Below are positions 9,138 to 19,772 of a DNA stretch of 64,000 nucleotides, in pieces. Made by a program: the position numbers and the translations under genes. How positions within the stretch are numbered: the stretch's first letter is position 1; each line of letters opens with the position of its first letter. A model generated the notes under the pieces. It made no database searches. It was not told the origin of the DNA and was given only the letters and a program-made list of their open reading frames with translations. This DNA is from Sphaerolaimus hirsutus (lineage: Eukaryota; Nematoda; Chromadorea; Monhysterida; Sphaerolaimidae): positions 25,397,792 to 25,461,791 of the forward strand of contig OZ038456.1 in the NCBI GenBank assembly GCA_964036195.1. The letters are read 5' to 3'.

Positions 9138-9536
9138 CCGTATATCCTTGAATAAGACCCCCCCTTGAATAACACCCCCCCCTGTTGGCCAGGTGAGGAA
9201 AACATAACGCCCCCCCCCCCTGAATAGATCCCCCTCTTGAATAAGTCCCCCCTCTGTGTAAAACGACAATGCGTATTTGAATGATTCAGACGCCGATGAA
9301 CACAAATTTTAGGATGGATACGTTGTTTTTGTTCTTGTTGAACTGGTCATTTTCTGCATTAGATGTATTACGGAATGCATACAAACAATGAATAAAGTGA
9401 AAGTTTTCCTGGAAGTTCTGAGGAAAAAATAACTCCCCCCCTTGAATAGTACCCCCCTTGAATAACTCCCCCCCCCCCAAAAAAAAACCTCTGACGAAAT
9501 AATAACGCCCCTGGGGTCTTATTCAAGGATATACGG
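9138..9536. mobile_element. CCGTATATCCTTGAATAA MITE
   Basis: CCGTATATCCTTGAATAAGA at the left and TATTCAAGGATATACGG at the right are inverted, with TA on each side (9136-9137; 9537-9538). Homopolymer C runs (CCCCCCC) with TTGAATAAC units fill both shoulders. This is one of more than a dozen relatives in the window, all flanked by TA. Confidence 0.85.
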
Positions 9537-9672
9537 TATTTTGTGTTGTGATGGTATACTTTTTGAGATAAATTTATTGTCGCTACCAAAATGATATTGT
9601 GCTACACTGGAATGTAATTGCAGCATAAACAACCTTGAACCTTGAAGGGAGAGATTTTTTGAAGATCTGGGG

Positions 9673-10438
9673 CCAGTTCCGCAAGTGGAGAAGGGAGAAG
9701 AAAAATGGCAAATGAGAAGTGGAGTGAGAAGAAATTTGGCAAAAGTGAAGTGAAATGAGAAGTGAGAGAAGTGAAGTAGGAAGAAAAATGAGAAGTGAAA
9801 TGGCAAGTAAAAAGTTTAATGGATAAACTTTGATAAATGTATACTCTTTCCACATTCCCAATTAATTTATTGATTGATTTATTGATTTAATTGTAAACAA
9901 TCATATCGCGGTTTTGTCACAAATGAGTTGTACATAGAAGCGTGATACACTCCTCCTCTCTTATTTGCAGACTAATTTCATTTCGGAGACATTTGATATG
10001 TCAGTCCAAACCATAGTGTATCCAAATATCATTGGCAAAAACTTGGCTTGTGTCCAATGGAATTATCATGTGCGTTAACTGTGCGTTTTATACAATCAAA
10101 ATGAAGCGATAGAAAAAAGATCGCTAAAGTTTGCTCCATTTGCCAATTTCCACCTTCATAATCACTATTTTCGTATATATAAATGGTTTTATACCTACTT
10201 TTAGCTTTTTTTAGCCCATTTTATTTCTAGTGATTTCGTTGTTTTTTTGGCTGTCTGCCAACTTTAGATACGGGGTATCTAACGACGAATGGCTTGCATT
10301 TTTATTTTAAATTACGACTTGCCATTTCACTTCTCAGTTCACTTCTCATTTCACTTTGCTTTTGCCAAATTTCTTCTCAATTCACTTCTCACTTCTCTTT
10401 TGCCATTTTTCTTCTCACTTCTCCACTTGCAGAACTGG
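9673..10438. mobile_element. CCAGTTCCGCAAGTGGAGAA inverted-repeat element, complete copy
   Basis: The left end CCAGTTCCGCAAGTGGAGAA mirrors the right end TTCTCCACTTGCAGAACTGG. Subterminal arms are (A)AAATGGCAAATGAGAAGTG-type units. The core (GTCACAAATGAGTTGTACAT, 9916-9936) is shared with the element at 17500-19007. The right terminus here keeps a perfect 3' splice-site shape (pyrimidines then TTGCAG), unlike the copy interrupting the LRR fragment. Sequence 9539-9672 is unassigned. Confidence 0.75.
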
Positions 10439-10699
10439 CATATAATGCAGAAATGGCAGTTGATATAAAAACTCAACTGTTTTGATGACTCTTTTTGATA
10501 ATTACATTGTTGTTGTTGTTGTTTTTCTCATTTGTAATTTCAAATGAAAAGGTTGAAACAATACAAAGTGCTTAGTATTGACTCTTGTGTTCTCGAGACA
10601 CATTGAAATGACAATATTGGTAGAGAGATTTTTAGTTATTTTTTCAACCATGAGAGATTTTTTTCAGAGGTTTAATTCTATTCTCCAAATCACCAGAGT

Positions 10700-10800
10700 G
10701 ATTTACTGTAAACCCTTGAATAAGTCCCAGTAGAGTTATTTTTTGTCAGATTTTTTTGTGGGGCGAGTTGTTCACGGGAGGAGTTATTTTTTCACCATAA
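10700..10800. repeat. Fragment of a CCTTGAATAAG MITE
   Basis: CCCTTGAATAAGTCCC followed by GGAGTTATTTTTTCACC resembles one shoulder of the CCGTATATCCTTGAATAA family. The terminal CCGTAT and TA are not present on both sides, so it is a relic. Bases 10439-10699 show nothing else. Confidence 0.4.
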
Positions 10801-10884
10801 TATGAAGGAACCAATAAGAATGGTGAGTCGTATGCAGCTAGCTACACCTATTGCATACACATGTAAATATGTAACATCTATTAT

Positions 10885-10965
10885 TTCAAATGGCGCCCTT
10901 GGCGCTTGGCGCCATTTTGGCGCCTGGCGCCATTATTTTGGATGGCGCCAGAAAAGGCGCCGAGG
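10885..10965. repeat. GGCGCC-hairpin repeat, short copy
   Basis: Several TGGCGCC units in both orientations within 80 bp, without recognisable TAGTGATGG ends. It is a decayed or partial member of the family defined at 8488-8663. Confidence 0.55.
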
Positions 10966-11109
10966 TGTGGTAAAAGTAGCAGATTTGCGATGTCGAAACT
11001 GCAAACTTTTACCTATTTTAATATGTATTTATACCAAATATAGTAGTTTGTTCACTTTATGTTGCAAATATATTTTGAAAAGAATGGCCTAATTGGCTTT
11101 TTGCTGGAT

Positions 11110-11650
11110 ACTGCATTGAGTTATCGACTTCTTTTCAAAATTTTGTTCCTATTTGTCCTATTTTTTGACTTCTTGCGTTAATGAAATGGACTTGTCGACT
11201 TTTAGCTCTAATCAAGCATGGACTTGTCGACTTCTTGCCCAAAAAAATTTTATGGGCAGGGGAGTGGACTTGTCGACTTCTTGCACTTGCAAACATTTTT
11301 GTTCCCAGCTTGAAAAAATTTGCTTTATGGGCTATTTTTGTACTTGTCGACTTTTAGAAATCACTGCCCATAGTGGACTTAACACATTTCTTGCTTTTTT
11401 TGTCCCAACAAAAAAGGCTGCACAAGGTGGACTTGTCGACTTTTTGCCCAAAAACTAGGCGTACTTGTTGACTTTTGCCCAAATTTTCTCCATTTTCCCC
11501 CAAAATGGTCAAATTTGGCATGGTTGTATAGGGGAATGTGAGGTAGGAAAATTTACGGAAAATTTTGAAAAATGAGAGGGACCATCCCCAGATCATTTTC
11601 ACGGGGTTAACTCAAATTTTCCAAATTTGGACTTGTCGACTTTTAGAATT
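11110..11650. repeat. Irregular repeat of GGACTTGTCGACTTCTTGCCC-like units, copy 1
   Basis: The motif ACTTGTCGACTT recurs about seven times (for example near 11189, 11222, 11268, 11341, 11429, 11630), followed by either TTAG or CTTGCCC. Spacing is irregular (about 35-170 bp), so it is not a simple tandem satellite. A second region with the same motif order is at 60370-60965. Function unknown. Confidence 0.6.
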
Positions 11651-11701
11651 TGCCGCCTCAGTTTCATTTCACTTTAACATGACAAATGGTAGAAACACTT
11701 A

Positions 11702-11859
11702 CCGTATTTCCTCGCATTACCCCCTGGGGAGTTTATTTTTTCAGAGTGGACATTTTGAGGGGGGTTGAACGAGGGGTTAATAAATTCATAGTGCCCATTT
11801 TCAGGGGGGGGGTATTTCGAGAGGGGGGTATTGCGAGGGGGTATTTCGAGGAAATACGG
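11702..11859. mobile_element. CCGTATTTCCTCG MITE, short complete copy
   Basis: CCGTATTTCCTCGCATTACC at the left mirrors CGAGGAAATACGG at the right, with TA on both sides (11700-11701, 11860-11861). The interior is GGGGGTATTTCGAG units. At 158 bp it is the shortest intact member here. Confidence 0.85.
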
Positions 11860-11861
11860 TA

Positions 11862-12536
11862 TGTGGATCAGCTTGCACCATTTTCACTGGGGCTTAATGT
11901 CTTCCAAAAAACGTTTGTGTGACTGCCCCGTCGGAAGACCCGCGAGCGATTTTTTGAACTGGCATCTGTATCCGCGGAAGTAGTTCGCCGCGGTTCTTTC
12001 TACCTAATTGTTTGGGCGGCTCTTTGCAGTGTGCACTCCTAAACGCAGCACGCCTTTAGCACGCTGAACTTAAGACTGTGTTTTGTCGCCTTGAATTACC
12101 TGAAAAATTCGAAAACTATTTTTGAATTTTCGAATTTTCGAATTTTTAAAAAAATAAATCGATTTTGAAGTGTTTTTTCCAGGGGTGAAAAAAAATTCGA
12201 AAAATTATGAAAAAATTCGAAAATTCGAATAAATTTTGTAATTAATTGCTCCATAGTGAAAACAAAATGTTATGATGAAAAAATGTAAAACAAAATTGTT
12301 TGTTTTTTTTCAGCTGGGTTATGGTAGGTGTTTACTAAGTGTGATGTCCGCCGAGTATACCTAGGGGAGTTATTTTTTCCTCAGACGTTTCGGAGGGGGG
12401 AGTCATTCAATGGGGGAGTTATTTGAGGGGGGGGGAGAGTTATTATTTCCTCAGAAAACTTTGACTTAATTCATTGTATGTATGCAGTCTGCAGTCTGTA
12501 TTTAACTGTCCAACAGCAAGAAAAATATGTGTATAT
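11862..12536. other. Unassigned stretch with TTCGAA-rich AT repeat and MITE debris
   Basis: 12100-12240 is a low-complexity run of GAAAATTCGAA/TTTTCGAATTTTC units. 12340-12355 ends in TGATGTCCGCCGAGTATACC, the right terminus of the TAAACTCGGC/TATACTCGG family. 12360-12475 repeats GGGGAGTTATTT, a CCGTAT-family remnant. No gene is seen. Confidence 0.45.
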
Positions 12537-13720
12537 TAGTGATGGAATGGCGCCATTCAATGGCGCCAAAGGGCGCCAGCCATAGGGGATTTTCTGGGTA
12601 GCATTTTTTTTTGGGGGGGGGGTCCGCCAAAGTTCGCATGGCTAAAACTTTGCAACCACTTGGCGAAATTTGACGAAAATTTCACATAATGAGGTTGCAG
12701 GTCGGGGCGGTATTGAAAATCGAAATCGACTTTATACGACCCCCCTGACCCGAGATAGGGGGGGGGGTCTATAAAAAGACCCATTTTTCGATTTTTTTCG
12801 CTGTCGCCCCGAACACGCGAACTTTGAATGTCAATAACTCCTAGGACCAGATTATCCGTATATTTCAGCAGATTTCCGATACAAGAAAATAATGCGAACT
12901 CTTGAAGTAAGTTGCCATAATGAAAATGCATACAAATAAACTGTAGATAAAAATTATATCTACATGTTATTCTGATCATTTTAAGTGTTCATCAGTGGAA
13001 ATCGGCTGAGAAATGGCCAAGATATGGAGTTTTGAAGTTGCATGCATGTGGTTATCATGTGGATGGGAGGGAAAAGTTTGAAGCGCCATAACTTTTGATC
13101 GGAAAAAGATATTGACTTAATTTTTTTTTAATGTTGTTTCTCCGACCAAGAGTATATGATTGCATGTTCAAAAAAAAATTTTGCACAGAATTTGCCATTC
13201 AGAAATTGGGCCAAATCGATATGACCGCAACTGTACATCACCAAAATGACCTCAAAAATGGAATGTCCAACGATTTTTCTTCATTTTAGAAGTTAAATGA
13301 ACAAAATCGGCCGTGAAATGACGGAGTTATTGACATTCAAAGTTAGCGTGTTCGGGGCGACAGCGAAAAAAATCGAAAAATTGGTCTTTTTATAGACCCC
13401 CCCTATCTCGTGTCAGGGGGGTCGTATAACGTCGATTTCGATTTTCAATACCGCCCCGACCTGAAACCTCATTATGTTAAATTTTCGTCAAATTTCGGGT
13501 TTGCAAAATTATAGCCATGCGAACTTTGGCGGACCCCCCCCCCCCCCCAAATGCTACCCAGAAAATCCCCTATGGCGCCAGCGCCATGGCGCCATTGGCG
13601 CCTGGCGCCATTTTCTCTGGCGCCCTCTTGGCGCTGGCGCCATCATTTCGAATGGCGCCATGGCGCCCCTGCCGCCCGGCGCCATTGTTTTTCATGGCGC
13701 CAGAAAAGGCGCCAAAATGC
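12537..13720. mobile_element. GGCGCC-hairpin hAT-type element split by a foldback insertion
   Basis: TAGTGATGGAATGGCGCC starts at 12537. GGCGCC units resume after 13574 and fade near 13720. The two halves are separated by the inverted-repeat element 12581-13574, so this is one GGCGCC element with a later insertion. The right TIR is degraded. Confidence 0.65.
12581..13574. mobile_element. Foldback element, CATAGGGGATTTTCTGGGTA termini, roughly 250-bp arms
   Basis: The left arm 12581-12840 (CATAGGGGATTTTCTGGGTA; TCCGCCAAAGTTCGCATGGC; GTCGGGGCGGTATTGAAAAT) is mirrored by 13330-13574. The 8-mers GCGCCAGC at 12573-12580 and 13575-13582 are identical, which fits an 8-bp TSD, although the GGCGCC-rich target makes chance more likely than usual. 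The 500-bp loop contains CATAACTTTTGATCGG-like text, related to 61480-61780. It has no protein. Confidence 0.75.
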
Positions 13721-13984
13721 AGCGATGAGTGCTGACATTATTCTATATACAAGTACCTTATCTGCTGTGTGACATCATTTTTTATTTAGCATATTGAACC
13801 ATGTCATTTTTTTGCTAGAAATACAAGTTTGGCTTGCTGTTCATTGTTTTTATTCCACATAAACAGCAACACTATGCCCCCACGCTGAGATTAGCACCAG
13901 AATGTTTTCATTTGGCATGGCAAAAAATGACACTAGTGCATTTACACAAGCTTTGTTACACTCTAGTGTGATAACTTCCATCTA

Positions 13985-14422
13985 CCGTATTTCCTCGAAA
14001 TACCCCCCCCCTCGTTTGACCCCCCCCCCCCTCTCGGGACCACTATGAAACAATCACCCCCCCCCCTCGAAATACCTCCCCCCCAAATTGAGTGTAAAGG
14101 GAACGTACATGACAATAAGTGTAGTTTGTGTTCTGTGTACTGCAGAACACACGTTAAAACAATGTCGGTGTCACGTTAGAACAGTGTACATACCATCTAC
14201 ATACTAATATTAGTCTACAGAACCTTATAAATGGCGGTTTTTGTTGCATTTTACGACGTCTGCGTACATTTCAGATGACAATTTCGTACTTGGTTTTCAA
14301 AAATTTTATTGTGAAATAATAAACCCCCCTCGAAATACCCCCCCCCCCCCTCGTTTAACCCCGCCCCTCTCGGGACCACTATGAAACAATCACCCCCCGG
14401 GGGGTATTTCGAGGAAATACGG
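13985..14422. mobile_element. CCGTATTTCCTCG MITE
   Basis: CCGTATTTCCTCGAAATACC and GTATTTCGAGGAAATACGG are inverted, with TA flanks (13983-13984; 14423-14424). A partial second shoulder (CTCGAAATACCCCC near 14330) suggests an internal duplication or two merged copies. Long C runs occur. The 13721-13982 interval holds nothing recognisable. Confidence 0.85.
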
Positions 14423-14424
14423 TA

Positions 14425-14865
14425 TGCTTGCTAGCATGTAATAATCTGTGATAATGGTAGTAGCAGATATAACAACTAGTCAATTTCCTTCTATACAAAA
14501 TACAAAATATGAAACATCATTCTCAATGCATTCTTATTGTCTTCTGTCCTATTCTAAACACTACCCTATCTTATTTCATTTTTACATGTCACACAATTTT
14601 CATTTTAAGGTGGTATAAATATGTGGCAACTCAACATAAAATAGATTTTCTGTACAAATCACCAATTCAATGCTGTCTCATGTCACTTCAGGGTCAATTG
14701 TAAATTGTTTATAACCACAAATGACATTTGACTTGATGAATGTATTATATCCTTGATTATGATGTCGTTGTGTTTTTTATTCATCAGGTAACTGTTATAA
14801 CATATTGCCCTTAACAAATAAATGCTTCTGTTAGAATATACATGCTAAAATGGTGACTTTTATCG
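14425..14865. other. Unassigned AT-rich stretch
   Basis: I see no protein-like frame, no inverted repeat and no RNA gene in this interval. It is probably intron or intergenic sequence. Confidence 0.4.
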
Positions 14866-15043
14866 TTGGCGCCATTTTGGCGCCTGGCGCCATTGTTTCT
14901 GGCGCCCGTTGGCGCCTGGCGCCATTTTTTCAGATGGCGCCGTGGCGCCATTGGCGCCTGGCGCCATCTTGGCGCTGGCGCCATTATTTTGAATGGCGCC
15001 ATTGGCGCCTGGCGCAATTTTTCCTGGCGCTTTTCCATCACTA
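14866..15043. mobile_element. GGCGCC-hairpin hAT-type MITE
   Basis: The right end TGGCGCTTTTCCATCACTA is intact; the left end (around TTATCGTTGGCGCCATTTTG) is eroded. The interior is TGGCGCCATT/GGCGCCTGG units. No TSD can be read because of the missing left end. Confidence 0.7.
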
Positions 15044-15048
15044 GTGTA

Positions 15049-15579
15049 TATACTCGGCAGACATTAAATTTTACAATTTTGTTGCATTAGTTTTACAATG
15101 ACGTATGTCGTCAAATTCGAACTTGAACGAATAGATTCCGTTCGGTACAAGGTATATATTTTTTATATCTGATTTTAATGTGAAAAGAAAACGAATTTGA
15201 TGAACATATCCTCATACGCAACTAAATCTTACGCAAACTTATCGGCACAGCCCTGATAAATTCCTCCAAAAAGGAACGAAAAAGGAACAGTTGCGTATTA
15301 TACGAGCAAAGTGAAACAGGCAGGATTTCCGTTCGCGTCACTAATAATGCCTGCGGGATGCAATTAAGCGGCCCACACATTAGTTGACACATGTTTTTTA
15401 CCGCCGTTTGATTTCATTCCGCAGTCATTATCGGTGACGCAGACGGAAATTTCTGCATCGTTCACTTTCATTCAGATAATTTGAACCGTGCCAAATTGAA
15501 ATTGTGCCAAGTTCACATATGTGACACTCGTACTAACACTCGTGTTGAATATTGTAAAGCATAATGTCTGCCGAGTTTA
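15049..15579. mobile_element. TATACTCGGCAGACAT inverted-repeat element, copy 2
   Basis: The left end TATACTCGGCAGACATTAAA mirrors ATAATGTCTGCCGAGTTTA. The central dyad with GATGCAATTAAGC is shared with 4583-5149 and 53008-53531. It begins a few bases after the GGCGCC element ends. Confidence 0.7.
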
Positions 15580-15650
15580 CACTGCATACACATCATGTAT
15601 CTGCTGTCGCTGCTGTAGGCTAATATTCTTTTGTATCTTTGTATTGTATT

Positions 15651-16422
15651 CAACGATGGGTAAGTTCTCAAAAAAACACTTTCTGTATTTTGAGTTTTTC
15701 AAAAATGAATACCTGTGTTTTGAGTTTTTTCTCGAAAAAACTTGAGTAACTCTGTTTTTATTTCTGTGTTTTTTTTTGTAAAAAACTCAAGTTTTTTTTT
15801 TAACTCGAGTTTTTCCCCAAAAATTCTAATTTACAGCATTTTGATGTGGATACAGCAGTTTTCTTATAAAATATTGGTTATGCACATGTTTTAACATCTG
15901 TGTATTCATTCAAGTGTTGAAAAAGTCCCTAAAAATGTCCACATCACGACATCAGCATCAACAAAATGCGCAACAATGACAATTTACGCAGTACTCCAAA
16001 GTTCTTCAATGGATGTGCACTGTATGGAAAACTATGGAAATAATTTGAACAACAACTATACTTAAAAACATGTCGAAACTCAAATCGTCAAATCCACCAG
16101 GAGATGGGCATGCCATCTTAAATTTCCTTTTTTTCCACCATAAAATAGGAATACATTATGTACATATTTACATACTATACATGCATATCTTATCTTGTTT
16201 AGTTTAGCTGAATTCGTGTGCATTCAATCGCTTCGCTGAAAAAACGCATAAACTCAAAAAAGTTTTCTGTGTTTCCGTGTTTCCGTGCTTCTGTGTTCTC
16301 AAAAAAAACTCTTTTGAGTTTTGAGTTTTTCAAAATTTGTGAGTTTCCGTGTTTCTGTGTAAAACAAAAACACAGAAACTCAATGAGTTTCTGTGTTCTA
16401 TTTCTGTGTTTTTCCATTGTTG
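15651..16422. mobile_element. hAT-type element, CAACGATGG termini, copy 1
   Basis: CAACGATGGGTAAGTTCTC at the left and TTTTTCCATTGTTG at the right are inverted, flanked by a perfect 8-bp TSD ATTGTATT (15643-15650; 16423-16430). The shoulders are (T)TTTGAGTTTTTC and AACACAGAAACTCAATGAG repeats, so both ends form hairpins. No transposase. The terminus carries GGTAAGT, a strong 5' splice-site match. Confidence 0.9.
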
Positions 16423-16439
16423 ATTGTATTGTCTTCATC

Positions 16440-16505
16440 CACAGGGGGAGTTATTTAAGAGGGGGAGTAATTCGAGGGGGGTCTTATTTGAGGATTTGCG
16501 GTATA
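16440..16505. repeat. CCGTAT-family MITE remnant
   Basis: GGGGGAGTTATTTAAGAGGG then GGTCTTATTTGAGGATTTGC and GGTA resembles the right half of the family; the left half is absent. Bases 16506-16815 are unassigned. Confidence 0.45.
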
Positions 16506-16815
16506 TTGCATTAAAAGTAAAAGTAGTGGCAGAATCAATTATTAACTGATGAGCTACCACAATCAAAGCAAACCTGGTAAACCTGCATGCATTATTTTCT
16601 TCAATTATGCAAATTTTTCCATTTCCAGAAAAATTTCATGTTCCATTTTCTTTTTCAAAGATTTCATTTCAGTTATCTGGCGATGGCAGAATTTTTTCAT
16701 TTCCTTATTCCATAGAAATTTTATTTAACATCCTGAATGGGAATGTCAAATGTATTTTTTTACAGTCCCCTTGGTGGATTCATGCAACATTCACATGTGT
16801 GAACCAGCGGGGGCT

Positions 16816-17497
16816 CAACCGTTAAGTAAACCCCGCCGTAATCTAGACCTGGCCGTAATGTAAGCCTACCCAGCCGTAAAGTCTGGCGTGCTACATTACA
16901 GCTGGGCATCATTATGGCTGGAATTTCTTTACGTCCAAATTTACATTCCGGCCAAGCGGGGGATTAGTGTTTTTAGCTGTTTTTCTAGCTAAAAGCTATT
17001 TTTCAATGTTTTTTTCACTTGACACTTTTTCAAGTGATGTTTGGATTGGAGTGAAGTGGAAAAAAGTTGAGCAATGGCATTTTTCAATTTTCAGTTCATT
17101 CAAATTTGAATGTCACTTGAAAAAGTGTAAAGTGGAAAAAAACTGTCAAAAATAGCCTTTTTTCAACGTTATTTGCACTTGACACTTTTTCAAGTGATGA
17201 TTGGATTTGAGTAAAGTGAAAAAAGTTGAATAATGCCATTGATCAACTTTTTTTCACTTCACTCCAATCCAAACATCACTTGAAAAAGTGTCAAGTGAAA
17301 AAAACGTTGAAAAAAGCTATTTAGCTAGAAAGCCACTTGGCCGGAATGTAAACCCGACTGTAAAGTAAACCCAGCCGTAATGACGCCCGGCTGTAATGTA
17401 GCACCCCCTACTTTGTGGCCGGGTCTACTTTATGGCTGGGTAGGCGTACATTACGGCCAGGTCTACATTACGGCCGGGTTTACTTTACGGTCGCTAA
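16816..17497. repeat. Inverted repeat built of GGCCGTAATGTAGAC units
   Basis: The left arm (about 16816-16962) and right arm (about 17333-17497) are reverse complements made of units such as CCGTAAAGTAAACCC, GGCCGTAATGTA and CCTACCCAGCC. The central part (16975-17325) is a second nested palindrome built from TTGACACTTTTTCAAGTGAT and TTTTTTCACTT. This double-decker palindrome has no ORF. No TSD identified. Confidence 0.7.
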
Positions 17498-17657
17498 TGG
17501 ATTCTAAATTAGGATCCAAATTTCCGATAAATTTTTTTGTGAACGATCACATCACGCATTTGTCACAAATGAGTTGTACATAGAAGTACGATACACTCTT
17601 TTCTCTTTATTGCGGACCGATTTCATTTCGGAGACATTTCTCAACGATTTTTGTATA

Positions 17658-18046
17658 CCATATTTCCTCGAAATACCCCCGGTGGGTGATTGTTTCAGAT
17701 TGAGAATTTTGAGGGAGGGGGGGGGGTAAACGAGGGGGGTATTTCGAGGGGGGCTTATTATTGCGCCAAAATATTTTTTTACCTGCGAGTACTAATTTGT
17801 GCTTGCAACGTACGCAGACGTAGAAAAATGTAACAATAAGTACGATGTACATATAAGAGTCTATGGACTTATTTAACTGTGTTGATGGTACAAAACCTTG
17901 TCTAACGCAACACGATCATTTTTTTAAACCTATATTCTGCATTGCCCGTATCAGAAGCCGCAGCTTTAGTCATGTATGTTCCCTTAACATACAATTAGGG
18001 GGGGGGGGTATTTCGAGAGGGGGGGGGGTATTTCGAGGAAATACGG
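17658..18046. mobile_element. CCATATTTCCTCG MITE nested in the repeat above
   Basis: CCATATTTCCTCGAAATACC at the left mirrors TTTCGAGGAAATACGG at the right, with TA flanks (17656-17657; 18047-18048). G runs occur next to TATTTCGAG. Confidence 0.85.
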
Positions 18047-18296
18047 TATGTCGGTTCAAAACATAGTGTATGCGAATATCGTTGGTGGGTGGCGGCACCA
18101 CACCAGCCGATATTTCTATGGTGAAATTGAGGTCACATTTAAACTTGGCACACGTCCAAGTTATCGTTTGCAAATTTAGGATCAAAATATGACAATAGAC
18201 AATATAAAGATAATGCTCAAAATCGTAAAATTTGCCCAATTTTGTAAATTTTCGCCCTCATATTTACTTTTTTTAATCTAAATAAATGGTTATATA

Positions 18297-18712
18297 CCGT
18301 ATTTACTCGAATAATTCCCCCCACTTGTATAATTCCCCCCCCCCCCCTTGAATAGTTCCCCCCTGTAAGACGAGTGAGGAAAAAATAATTCCCCCACTTG
18401 AATAATTCCCCCTCCCTAATGATGGAACAAAGGTATCCTTAAAACAATTGATGAAGTCAACCAAACAAATGTGTGTCTCGTTTGATTAATGAAGTGCAAT
18501 TGCAGCACATCCAGTGTGCTAAGATGCAATGGTATGCAAGCGGAGACAAGCATAAAACATGTCTGTAGTGTGATAGATACACGTCTGAAAATTGTGACGA
18601 AGTAATAATTCCCCCACTTGAATAATTCCCCCCCCCCCCTCGAATAGTTCCCCCCTCAAAAAGATCTGACGAAAAAATAATTCCCCGGGGGGAATTATTC
18701 AAGTAAATACGG
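18297..18712. mobile_element. CCGTATTTACTCGAATAA MITE with readable empty site
   Basis: CCGTATTTACTCGAATAATT and ATTATTCAAGTAAATACGG are inverted, with TA at 18295-18296 and 18713-18714. Comparison with 10185-10205 (TTTTATACCTACTTTTAGC) shows the pre-insertion site with a single TA, proving TA duplication for this family. Confidence 0.9.
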
Positions 18713-19194
18713 TACCTACTTTCAGCTGTTATTTTATTTTTTTACCTTATTTTATCTATTGATAGCAATTTCGAAATTTTATGGCAATTTTGGCCGGCTG
18801 CCAAGTTTATATACGGTGTCTCTTCCCGTGCGTTTTTATTTTATTTTCACTTGCCATATTCTCTTTAACTATTTACTTGCCGCTTCACTTCTTACTTCTC
18901 ATTTTACTTGCCATTTCACTTTGCTTTTGCCAATTTCCTTCTCAATTCACTTCGCATTTCACTTCGCATTTGCCACTTTTCTTCTCACTTCTCTACTTGC
19001 GAAACTGCCGCATGCTCTGCTTGGATGTTATGGACTAAGACATAAGTAATTTTGTATGCATACTGTTTGGTCGGCTGAGTTTACCATATCTCATTTGTGT
19101 TGTTTTATTTGTGTATCCCCTTTGGCAGTGAAGTGTGCCCAGCAACAGTGCCAGCCATGTAGCTGTGCTGTCATGGACACCGCTGTGCTGTGCT

Positions 19195-19506
19195 CAGGGT
19201 TGGCAAAACTTCAGAAGAAAAAAAAATGGAACATTTAAGAATAGAATAAAATAAAATGAAACTTGAATAAAATAAAAATAAAATACAATTTTTATACAAT
19301 TTTACTACAATTTTAGTAAAAATAATTTTACAAAAATCGATCCTGGTCATGAACTAAAATAGAAAATAAATGAAACAAAAATTGGAAAATTGAAGAATAA
19401 AATAAAAATAAAATGGAAAATTGAAGGATAAATTAAAAATAAAATACGATTTTTATACAATTTTACTACAATTTTGGTAAAAAGAATTCTACTAAAACCA
19501 ACCCGG
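19195..19506. mobile_element. hAT-type CAGGGTTGG element, copy 2
   Basis: CAGGGTTGG at 19195 and CCAACCCGG at 19506 are flanked by GCTGTGCT and GCTGTGCC (7 of 8 match). The interior is AT-rich with a roughly 150-bp internal duplication (TAAAATAAAAATAAAATAC and TTTTATACAATTTTACTAC twice). Confidence 0.8.
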
Positions 19507-19691
19507 GCTGTGCCCCCCACACAACTCAGGGTGGGACACCCTGCAAATGGATTTGTCATTGAAACTGGGTATTTATTATTTTGTAATTGTGTTCAATCAA
19601 TACCTCATCATGGCAATGTTAAATACATCACATTAAAGCACAAAACCAAGCAAAACAGGTACATAGATATAAGATATTGAAATGCACACAG

Positions 19692-19772
19692 CTTTTTTCT
19701 CCGCCTACTGGAACATCTCAGTCACCAAGCCTCACTGCAGTTCATCTGGGGGCAGTGCCACTGCCAGACCCT
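19692..19772 (+). CDS. Possible exon ending at a hairpin element
   Basis: It lies between an acceptor-like CACACAG (ending 19691) and CCT/GTAAGATG at 19773. One frame is open: FFLRLLEHLSHQASLQFIWG and then QCHCQT. Leucine spacing is mildly LRR-like. The 5' splice site falls inside the terminus of the hairpin element 19764-19908, as at 744-1167. Evidence is weak: a short open frame occurs often by chance. Confidence 0.25.

Larger units (their letters stand above)
17500..19007. mobile_element. CCAGTTCCGC-type inverted-repeat element, copy with two nested MITEs
   Basis: The core GTCACAAATGAGTTGTACAT and the right shoulder (TTGCCATTTCACTTTGCTTT; TTCTCACTTCTCTACTTGCG) match 9673-10438. The left terminus is not recognisable. 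Aligned by eye with the other copy, two insertions stand out, each at TA: 17658-18046 and 18297-18712. The empty site GTTTTATACCTACTTTTAGC in the other copy is direct evidence for the second insertion. Confidence 0.65.

Noticed and set aside
9519-9861. Repeated peptide LLHLRNW / FSTCGTG in several ORFs
   Set aside because: Translation of the CTTCTCCACTTGCGGAACTGG element terminus in different frames, not a conserved protein motif.
13474-13772. Open frames rich in WRHWRLAPF/GASAMAPLAP across GGCGCC repeats
   Set aside because: Produced by translating the GGCGCC palindromes; all frames on both strands are open, so not protein-coding.
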